Source: Bacteroidia bacterium (GTDB taxonomy: Bacteria > Bacteroidota > Bacteroidia > Chitinophagales > Saprospiraceae). Taken from it: a stretch of DNA of 55,485 nucleotides. The number at the start of each line of letters is the position of its first letter. The stretch's first letter is position 1. The DNA is taken from positions 1 through 55,485 of the forward strand of contig JAUIKE010000038.1 of NCBI GenBank assembly GCA_030430845.1, in the 5' to 3' direction. The notes beneath the pieces were generated by a model. It was given only the letters and a program-made list of their open reading frames with translations, searched no databases and had not been told where the DNA came from. Both the position numbers and the translations under genes were made by a program. Below are positions 10,156 to 16,700 of this stretch, in pieces.

Positions 10156-10620
10156 ATGAAAATATTGGATCCCATCGATTTAAGAATTCTGGATCTGCTC
10201 CAGGAGGATGCTAAATTGACAAATAAAGAAATTGCCGCGCAGTTGGGCATGAGCACAACCCCTGTTTACGAACGCATCAAAAAACTGGAAGAAAAAGGCT
10301 ACATTAGTCAATACGTGGCCTTGGTTGACAGAAAGAAGCTTGGGTTTCCCCTGGTAGCTTTTTGTAATGTTTCCCTAAAGGAACACTCAAACAAATACCT
10401 TAAAATTTTCGAGCGGGAAGTCCTTTCCCTAAATGAAGTCATAGAATGCTACCACATCGCCGGTGCCTTTGACTATTTATTGAAAGTCCTGGCTCAGGAT
10501 ATGGGCACTTACCAGGATTTTATCGTCAACAAACTGGCCAAATTGGAAAACATCGGGAACGTCCAAAGCTCCTTCGTCATGACCGAAGTCAAATATTCCA
10601 CCAAAATCAAAACCGTGTAG
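10156..10620 (+). CDS. Lrp/AsnC family transcriptional regulator
   Basis: A 154-aa protein with an N-terminal winged HTH (LTNKEIAAQLGMSTTPVYERIKKLEEKGYI, about residues 20-50) and a C-terminal AsnC/RAM ligand-binding domain (about 70-145). Length and architecture are standard. It is divergent from the PLP sulfur-amino-acid enzyme, with 173 bp between the two start codons, so it most likely senses an amino acid such as methionine or cysteine and controls that gene and itself. The ATG at 10156 begins MKILDPIDLRIL, the normal N-terminus of this family. Confidence 0.92.
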   Translation: MKILDPIDLRILDLLQEDAKLTNKEIAAQLGMSTTPVYERIKKLEEKGYISQYVALVDRKKLGFPLVAFCNVSLKEHSNKYLKIFEREVLSLNEVIECYHIAGAFDYLLKVLAQDMGTYQDFIVNKLAKLENIGNVQSSFVMTEVKYSTKIKTV

Positions 10621-10727
10621 TCAGTTTTTCCGGTGTCAAAAAAAAACAGTGTCCTCAGTGTCCCAAAAAAGCTACGTCCTCGCATCTGCAAAATCTGCGG
10701 TATCTGCGTGCAAAAACAACAACAATC

Positions 10728-11366
10728 ATGAACAAGCACCTCCACTCCAAGATCGACCACCTCATTTTCAACGTCCGTGACCTCCACAAGGGCATCGCAA
10801 TCATCGAATCCCTCACAGGCGTCGCCCCGGTCATAGCCGGCCGACATCAGGGCGAAGGCACCTGGAATGCCCTCATGAGCCTCGGTAAAGGCATTTATTT
10901 TGAAGTAATCGCCCCCGATCCCCAGCAACCTAATGTCCAGGGCCCCAGTTGGGTACAAACCATCCGAAGCATGCCGGAGAACAGGCTGGTCAATTGGTGC
11001 GTAAAAACAAGAGATCCTTATACCCTTGCCGAACACGCCCAAGAACATCAAATCGACCTGGGAGCAGTTATGAACGGTAGCCGCCAAAAAAACGACGGCT
11101 CTACCCTCTCCTGGACCCTGACCGACCTAAAAGCCAATCCTGCTAATTTGATTCCTTTTTTCATCGATTGGGGGGAAAGTGATCACCCTTCCGAGAGCTT
11201 GCCCGGCGGATGTCGCCTGATCAGCCTGGAGGCCGTACATCCGGAGCCGGCTATTCTGCAAGATGCGTTCAAAGTACTGGATCTACCATTGAAAGTTTAT
11301 GCAGGTAATGAACAACGATTGATAGCCCGACTGGAAACCCCCAGAGGAGAAGTGGTGCTTTTGTAA
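10728..11366 (+). CDS. VOC-superfamily (glyoxalase-like domain) protein
   Basis: A 212-aa protein of the Glyoxalase_3-like type: it opens with KIDHLIFNVRDLHKGIAIIESLTG, has an internal NALMSLGKGIYFEVIAPDP strand pair and a second half ending with ISLEAVHPEP and a final LARLETPRGEVVLL-like strand. Members are putative metal-dependent lyases or dioxygenases of unknown substrate. The 107 bp upstream hold short direct repeats (CAGTGTCCT/C twice; ATCTGCAAA, ATCTGCGGT, ATCTGCGTG) of the kind scattered through this genome. It is not clearly part of an operon. Confidence 0.8.
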   Translation: MNKHLHSKIDHLIFNVRDLHKGIAIIESLTGVAPVIAGRHQGEGTWNALMSLGKGIYFEVIAPDPQQPNVQGPSWVQTIRSMPENRLVNWCVKTRDPYTLAEHAQEHQIDLGAVMNGSRQKNDGSTLSWTLTDLKANPANLIPFFIDWGESDHPSESLPGGCRLISLEAVHPEPAILQDAFKVLDLPLKVYAGNEQRLIARLETPRGEVVLL

Positions 11367-11400
11367 CAATATTTTTTATTTAGTCGTCCTATGGGAAAAA

Positions 11401-12639
11401 ATGACATCTCCTTTTTCAAGAACTGATCCCCTTTTTCCCAAAATATCTATATCAGCAGGACTCCTTGGTCTCTGCTTCATTATTTTTTCCTGTCAAAATA
11501 CACAGGAAGCGGCCTCCACTGCCCCATACAAAGCAGTTTTGCAAAAAGGAATAGACCAAGGATTTCCAGCTTATGTATTGGGAGTTCAGAAAGAGAGTCT
11601 AAAACCCTGGATCGGAGCAAAGGGATTAGCAAGTATTGAAGAATCAAGAAAGGTAAAAGCTACTGACCGCTTTCCCATTGCCAGTATTACCAAGCTTTTT
11701 ACGGCCGTCACTACCCTTAAATTGATCGATCAGGGCTTACTTAGCCTGGAGGATAAGGTACTGAAACACCTTAATCAGGCAGAAGTAAAGGCCATTCCTT
11801 TTATTGAAAGCATTTCCATTCGACAACTCCTCGATCATTCAAGCGGTATTTATGCCTTTAATAATGATGAAGCTTATATCCCTACTTTGATCGGACCGGA
11901 CCGAGCTGATAACATCCAGTGGACTCCTCAAATGTTTCTGGCGCTGGCTGATAGTAACAGAGTAGCTCCTTTAGGAAAACCGGGAAGCGGCCATTATTAT
12001 GGAGACACCAACTATATACTACTTGGATTGATCATCGAAAAAGTAAGCGGTCAGTCTTTTAGAAAAGTAGTAGAGAAAGAGATTTTGGATGTTCTGGACC
12101 TTAGAAACACTGCTTATATTTCTGATGAGAACCATCCTAAGAAAGTCGAACTAAGGCCAGACGTCGAAGGATATACCTTAAAATCTGAAATTTTGGGTAC
12201 TATTATTCCCATGTACGAAGGATTCAACATAGTGAATGATTCCCTGTACAATACCACAGAAGCTTCAGAGCGTATCGATGCCAGTGCCGGAATGGTCAGT
12301 AATGCTGAGGACTTATTGAAGCTGGCCACGGCAGTCTACAAGGATGCTTTTCTTTCCGTCGAAAGCCAGGCATTCTTACTGGAAGCGGGAAACGGAATAG
12401 ATTCGCTTGCCGTAGGAGAAGACCGTCAGGGTATAGTACGAGCCATGAATACTTCTTTTGGAAAAATATATTTCTCCTCCGGTGATGGGCCTGGAGTGAA
12501 TACACTATTGGCATTTATTCCCGAGAAAGACCTGATCATTGTTAGTCTTACCAATATGTTTGGTCAATTTGAAGAGGAAGAATTCGTCCTTGAGAAGATT
12601 ATCCCAGGAATTGTCGCAATAAATGATGAAGGAAATTAG
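11401..12639 (+). CDS. Serine hydrolase of the beta-lactamase / D-Ala-D-Ala carboxypeptidase family, probable lipoprotein
   Basis: A 412-aa protein with an N-terminal membrane segment ending FIIFSC-QN, a plausible if imperfect lipobox that would tether it in the periplasm. The class C / peptidase S12 fold shows the SxxK nucleophile motif in PIASITKLFT. The second motif reads YGDTNYILLG, with Asp in place of the Asn of the canonical YxN. The usual HxG motif near the C-terminus appears as SGDGPG. The two deviations suggest an esterase or peptidase rather than a true beta-lactamase. It starts 34 nt after the VOC gene and could share its transcript. Confidence 0.88.
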   Translation: MTSPFSRTDPLFPKISISAGLLGLCFIIFSCQNTQEAASTAPYKAVLQKGIDQGFPAYVLGVQKESLKPWIGAKGLASIEESRKVKATDRFPIASITKLFTAVTTLKLIDQGLLSLEDKVLKHLNQAEVKAIPFIESISIRQLLDHSSGIYAFNNDEAYIPTLIGPDRADNIQWTPQMFLALADSNRVAPLGKPGSGHYYGDTNYILLGLIIEKVSGQSFRKVVEKEILDVLDLRNTAYISDENHPKKVELRPDVEGYTLKSEILGTIIPMYEGFNIVNDSLYNTTEASERIDASAGMVSNAEDLLKLATAVYKDAFLSVESQAFLLEAGNGIDSLAVGEDRQGIVRAMNTSFGKIYFSSGDGPGVNTLLAFIPEKDLIIVSLTNMFGQFEEEEFVLEKIIPGIVAINDEGN

Positions 12640-12641
12640 GA

Positions 12642-13232
12642 TTACGGAAGTTTTAACTGCCTAAGGTCAAACTCAAAACCTGACATTATTTCTTCCGCTT
12701 TTAAAACCTGTTCAAATCCAATGATTTTTTCAACAGTTCTTTTATTGTGGTATATATACACCATTTCAGCTTTGGAATCTATCAACCAGGCTAATCGAAC
12801 ACCATTTTCCATCCATTCTTCCATCTTCACTTTTAAATCTTTGATAGAATCCCCAGGGGACTTAATCTCAACAATGAAATCCGGAACAAGCGGCAAAAAC
12901 TTTTGCTTTTGATCTTCAGGCACCTCTTCCCACCTCTTCTGACTAATCCAGCAAGCATCTGGTGATCGCATGGCTCCATTAGGTAGGAGGAAGCCCGTAG
13001 AAGAACCAATAGTGAGTCCTTGTTTATTCTGGCGAACCCATAATTCGAGTTCAAAAATGAAGTTCTTTTCAAAAAACCCAGATTCCCACCCGACTGGCGA
13101 CATGATAATTATATTTTGATCCTTGTCCCTTTCTATACGAAGCCCCTTGTTCTGTATGCAAAAGTCATACAGCTCATCATTTGTCATCTGCTCCGAATAG
13201 TTTTTAATTTTATGTCCTTCCACAATTAACAT
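12642..13232 (-). CDS. Uma2 family (DUF820) restriction-endonuclease-fold protein
   Basis: A 196-aa protein with the PD-(D/E)xK core typical of Uma2 proteins: a conserved SPDACWI segment, then PDFIVEIKSPGDS carrying the E-x-K pair, and a helix KMEEWMENGVRLAWLID. Uma2 genes are abundant in cyanobacteria and Bacteroidota and are often linked to mobility, but their function is unproven. Its stop is 2 nt from the stop of the convergent serine hydrolase, with no terminator between them. It has no transposon ends or partner gene. Confidence 0.88.
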   Translation of the reverse strand: MLIVEGHKIKNYSEQMTNDELYDFCIQNKGLRIERDKDQNIIIMSPVGWESGFFEKNFIFELELWVRQNKQGLTIGSSTGFLLPNGAMRSPDACWISQKRWEEVPEDQKQKFLPLVPDFIVEIKSPGDSIKDLKVKMEEWMENGVRLAWLIDSKAEMVYIYHNKRTVEKIIGFEQVLKAEEIMSGFEFDLRQLKLP

Positions 13233-13299
13233 TCCCAGATTTTTAAGTAAGGTAATTTAAAGTATTTTTATAAAAAAGCACCCATAAACAAAAATCATC

Positions 13300-14478
13300 A
13301 TGGCAATATTCAATCGTAGAAAGTTTCTCCATTCCAGCAGCCTGGCCGCCGTTCCTTTTCTAGCCCCATTTTCCTTATCGCCTTATGAATCATTAAACGA
13401 CACAAATAAACAGGCAATAGTCGATTTCACCTTTGACGGCGTCTTCCTCAATCCGCTCGAATACGCCCAAAAGCTACAGGAAATCGCCGAAGAGCGGGAC
13501 CTCGGACGTGATTTCTATGGTAATGGCGGTGTTGTCAGAGAACTGGAAGAAAAAATGGCGGCCGTTACCGGTAAGGAAAAAGCCCTTTTTATGCCTTCCG
13601 GCACTATGGCCAATGAGCTTTCTCTGCGAGTGCTTAGCGGCGATAAACCCAAAGTATTTGTACAGGAAACCAGCCACATTTACCGCGATGAAGCGGATGC
13701 CGCGCAGGCGGTCCACAACAAACGACTCATTCCAGTCGCTAAAGGCCAGGCGGCCATCACGCTGGAAGACCTCCAGGCAGCCATCGACTATCATAATAGC
13801 GGAGAAGCATTCAAAAGTGGGATCGGCGCAATTTCCATAGAGGTGCCCGTCAGGAGGTGTGATGCTCAATTGGTCGACATTAAAGAAATCAGAAAAATCA
13901 GTGAATTTGCCCGCGCCAATGACATCAAAATACACCTGGATGGCGCTCGCATCCACCTGGCATCCGCTTACTCAGGCATCAGTGTGAAGGAATACAGTTC
14001 CTACTTCGACACCGTCTACATCTCCCTGTATAAATACCTGGGGGCTACCGGCGGAGCTATATTATGCGGCGACAAAGCGGTTCTCGATCAAATGCCGCGA
14101 CTGATGAAGATATTCGGCGGCTCCATTTTTGGTGCCTGGCCCTATGCGGCAGTTGCCTTACATTATCTGGAAGGTTTTGAAGAACGCTTTCAGAAAACAG
14201 TGCAACAATCCAAGGAGCTGTTCCGGCAATTAAATCAGCTTTCGGGCATTACCATTAAGTCCGTACCAAACGGCACCTACATTCACCACTTATTACTCGA
14301 TAAAAATATTGACAGCCGGAAATTGAGCAAACAGCTTCGGGAGAACCACAACATTAAAATCTATGGCCGACCGGAAAAAGCAGGCCATATTACGCTTCGC
14401 CTGACGGAAACACTGCTCAATCAAACGAATGAGCAAGTGGTTAAGGCTTTCAAGGCTGCGCTGGCTGCCGCCAGGTAA
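13300..14478 (+). CDS. Threonine-aldolase-like beta-eliminating lyase with a Tat-type signal peptide
   Basis: A 392-aa PLP enzyme of fold type I. Family features include DFYGNGGVVRELEEKMAAVTG, the substrate and cofactor loop MPSGTMANELS, the HLDGARIHLA motif with the PLP-interacting Asp, and the probable Schiff-base lysine in ISLYKYLGATGGAI. Low-specificity threonine aldolases cleave threonine to glycine and acetaldehyde; this one is longer than the usual 330-350 aa because of its N-terminus. That N-terminus (NRRKFL, then a hydrophobic Ala/Leu/Pro stretch up to about residue 28) has the twin-arginine layout, so the folded holoenzyme may be exported. Substrate is inferred from family only. A 38-bp perfect palindrome begins 2 nt after the stop. 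Confidence 0.85.
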   Translation: MAIFNRRKFLHSSSLAAVPFLAPFSLSPYESLNDTNKQAIVDFTFDGVFLNPLEYAQKLQEIAEERDLGRDFYGNGGVVRELEEKMAAVTGKEKALFMPSGTMANELSLRVLSGDKPKVFVQETSHIYRDEADAAQAVHNKRLIPVAKGQAAITLEDLQAAIDYHNSGEAFKSGIGAISIEVPVRRCDAQLVDIKEIRKISEFARANDIKIHLDGARIHLASAYSGISVKEYSSYFDTVYISLYKYLGATGGAILCGDKAVLDQMPRLMKIFGGSIFGAWPYAAVALHYLEGFEERFQKTVQQSKELFRQLNQLSGITIKSVPNGTYIHHLLLDKNIDSRKLSKQLRENHNIKIYGRPEKAGHITLRLTETLLNQTNEQVVKAFKAALAAAR

Positions 14479-14479
14479 T

Positions 14480-14517
14480 TTTAGACTTCAAAAGTCTCGA
14501 GACTTTTGAAGTCTAAA
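14480..14517. repeat. Perfect 38-bp palindrome, no loop
   Basis: The arms (19 bp each) meet at CTCGAG with no spacer. It begins 2 nt after the threonine-aldolase-like stop codon. There is no clear T-tract on the plus strand beyond the stem. It may terminate transcription, but the perfect zero-loop form is unusual. Confidence 0.85.
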
Positions 14518-14569
14518 CTCGTGCTCTGGAACTTTTCAATTGAAATAGAAGTTGAGAGCAGAAAAAATC

Positions 14570-15115
14570 ATGAATCATAAACACCTCAGTAAGTTTCTAA
14601 GCCTTATTCTTAGGCACAAACCCGAAGTAGTCGGTATCACACTGGATGAAAACGGATGGGCGGACGTACAGGAGCTTTTAGATAAAATAAAGCAATCAGG
14701 TAAAGAAATCAACTTTGAACAGCTTCAGGAAATAGTCGCCAACAACGATAAAAAGCGATTCACCTTTGACGAAACCCGCCAAAAAATCAGAGCCAACCAA
14801 GGGCATTCCATTGCTGTAAAGCTCAATTTAGGGGCTATCCAACCACCGGATATCCTGTATCACGGAACAGCCAAAAAGTATGTTCCTTCCATTATGGAAA
14901 AGGGACTGCTGAAAGGGAAACGCCAGCATGTTCACCTATCCGGCGACCGGGAGACAGCCATCAAGGTCGGCCGGCGTCATGGAAAGCCTAAAGTGTTAAT
15001 CGTTCATGCTGCTAAAATGGCTGAAGAAGGTCATGTTTTTTATCAGTCAAAAAATATGGTTTGGTTGACGGATCATGTACCTCCAAACTACATAGAGGAA
15101 GCTTCGCCTTCTTAG
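14570..15115 (+). CDS. kptA: RNA 2'-phosphotransferase (Tpt1/KptA)
   Basis: A 181-aa protein that removes a 2'-phosphate from RNA by transfer to NAD+. The N-terminal winged-helix half opens HKHLSKFLSLILRHKPEVVGI, containing the family's LSxxLSxxLRH motif. The C-terminal ART-like half has LYHGTAKKYVPSIMEKGL and HVHLSGDRETAIKVGRRHGKP, with the conserved His and Arg residues. The ATG at 14570 is preferred; the frame also allows a TTG at 14552, but the family begins at the later position. In bacteria no tRNA-splicing substrate is known, so the role is probably RNA repair or detoxification of 2'-phosphorylated or ADP-ribosylated RNA. No ligase neighbour is seen. Confidence 0.92.
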   Translation: MNHKHLSKFLSLILRHKPEVVGITLDENGWADVQELLDKIKQSGKEINFEQLQEIVANNDKKRFTFDETRQKIRANQGHSIAVKLNLGAIQPPDILYHGTAKKYVPSIMEKGLLKGKRQHVHLSGDRETAIKVGRRHGKPKVLIVHAAKMAEEGHVFYQSKNMVWLTDHVPPNYIEEASPS

Positions 15116-15208
15116 ACGGCCAGGCTTATGTGATGAGGACAGTTTTGCGCCAAAAAAAGAGTTTACTACATCTTAGGAAGAAAAGAGTTTTAATAAAATT
15201 CATCTTCC

Positions 15209-16522
15209 ATGTCGCAAAACTACTTCCACCTCCTCTTTATCCTATTACTCCCGATTTTCCTTCAAGCTCAGTCCAATGCCAAATGGACCGAGCTGCAACA
15301 AGTGCTCACTCAATTAGCCGAGGAGGAAATCTTTCACGGTACGGTTTTAATAGCCGAAAACAATGAAATTGCCTTCCATCAGTCTTTTGGTAAACAGCCC
15401 GATAATGGAAAACCTATTGAAGTTGATTGGCCAATGGACATCGCTTCCATCTCGAAACCACTCACTGCCGGCGGAATTATGAGCCTGGCTTCTGACAAAA
15501 AACTCGAGCTGGACGCGCCCGCAAAAAAGTATGTGCCTGAATTTCCGTTTCCAAATATTACCATCCGGCACCTACTTAACCAAACCAGCGGCATGGGGCG
15601 CTTTTTGCCTCAATTACTTGAGTATTGGGACACCCATGAATACATCGACAATGATAACATTCTTGACATCATTCAACAATACCCTCCCGAGCACAGCCAA
15701 GTAGGGGAAGCATTCCATTATAATAATGCCAATTATACTGTACTCGGCTCCATTATTGAGCAGGTCAGTGGCGCGGACTATGCTGATTTTATGAGAAAAA
15801 AGGTTTTCCGGCCCTACAAAATGAAAAATACCTTCCACCGAAGCCAATCCTCCTTCCCTCTTCCTACAGCTAATCCGGATAATTTTTTAAACTTTGAAAA
15901 AGGCAGCAGCAATGTTTTTTCTACTGCAAAAGATTTATACCAATTTACTCGCCGTTTGTATGCCGGGAAAAAACTGGATTCAGGTATCATTAAAATAGCT
16001 TTTCAGCCTTTCCAACTGGATAATGAACATAAAAGTCGCTATGGTTTCGGCTGGTTCTTAGAAACAGATCCAAGTTTACGGATCTCACACAGAGGAGAAG
16101 GCGACAAGATCAGTTCTGGAATTCAATATGATCCTGGCATTGGAAAAATGATCATTGTTATTCACCCTTACAGTAATATTTACTTCAACAAAGTTTATAC
16201 TCTGATTGAAAATATTGTAGATGGCCGGGAATATTCACTTCCTCAAAAAAGAGCCATAATAAAACTTGAAAAAGAGACCCTCGAAAACTATGTCGGGCAG
16301 TATGAGTCTCAGTTTGGCTTACTCCATATTACCCTGGAAGAAGGCAAACTTTACCTGCGCCCAGACCCCATCCCCGGCAAAGAAGAACTCATCCCCAGTT
16401 CTAAAACAACCTTTTATTTTGGTGATCAGGATCTGGAGTGGGAGTTCTTTATCAATGATAATGGGAAGGTAATCGGCTTGGGCATGAAGGGTAATCAGTC
16501 AGGTATGGGGAAGAAGAATTAA
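15209..16522 (+). CDS. Secreted serine hydrolase, beta-lactamase / penicillin-binding-protein-like family
   Basis: A 437-aa protein with a clear signal peptide (HLLFILLLPIFLQAQS). All three active-site motifs are in canonical form: SxxK in DIASISKPLT, YxN in FHYNNANYTVLG, and HxG in ISHRGEGDKISSG. A C-terminal domain (about residues 345-430; ENYVGQYES) is of the type often appended to these hydrolases. It is likely a periplasmic D-Ala-D-Ala carboxypeptidase or esterase. It differs considerably from the other serine hydrolase in this window, so the two are not recent duplicates. A 64-bp palindrome starts at the last base of its stop codon. Confidence 0.9.
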   Translation: MSQNYFHLLFILLLPIFLQAQSNAKWTELQQVLTQLAEEEIFHGTVLIAENNEIAFHQSFGKQPDNGKPIEVDWPMDIASISKPLTAGGIMSLASDKKLELDAPAKKYVPEFPFPNITIRHLLNQTSGMGRFLPQLLEYWDTHEYIDNDNILDIIQQYPPEHSQVGEAFHYNNANYTVLGSIIEQVSGADYADFMRKKVFRPYKMKNTFHRSQSSFPLPTANPDNFLNFEKGSSNVFSTAKDLYQFTRRLYAGKKLDSGIIKIAFQPFQLDNEHKSRYGFGWFLETDPSLRISHRGEGDKISSGIQYDPGIGKMIIVIHPYSNIYFNKVYTLIENIVDGREYSLPQKRAIIKLEKETLENYVGQYESQFGLLHITLEEGKLYLRPDPIPGKEELIPSSKTTFYFGDQDLEWEFFINDNGKVIGLGMKGNQSGMGKKN

Positions 16523-16670
16523 AAATTTTAAGGGGTGTGTGAAAACCTGACTGCAGTCAGGTTTTCACACACCCCTTAAAATTTTGTTTAGGAGGTTGTT
16601 TGCGAAAAAAGGCCGTACGCCGTCGGCCGAAGCCTTTGGCGTAGGGACGAAGGACTTTTTACACAACCCC
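16522..16670 (+). repeat. Two-hairpin dispersed repeat element, copy 1
   Basis: First part: a 64-bp perfect palindrome without loop (16522-16585), outer stem TTTTAAGGGGTGTGTGAAAAC, inner core CTGACTGCAGTCAG. Second part: AAAATTTTGTTTAGGAGGTTGT (overlapping the palindrome end) leading into a stem closed by GGACTTTTTACACAACCCC. A second copy with the same part order lies on the opposite strand at 37230-37328. This copy carries 34 extra bases in the loop of the second hairpin, themselves hairpin-forming (GTACGCC ... GGCGTAG). The element begins at the last base of the upstream stop codon. Confidence 0.85.
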
Positions 16671-16700
16671 GGCCAATTAACAATCTACATTAATAGTTTA

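Noticed and set aside
10509..11087. A 192-codon open frame on the minus strand across lrp and the VOC gene
   Set aside because: It overlaps two convincing plus-strand genes and shows no family motif.
12642..13232. Uma2 gene as part of a transposon or restriction system
   Set aside because: No methylase, specificity gene, transposase or flanking repeats are nearby.
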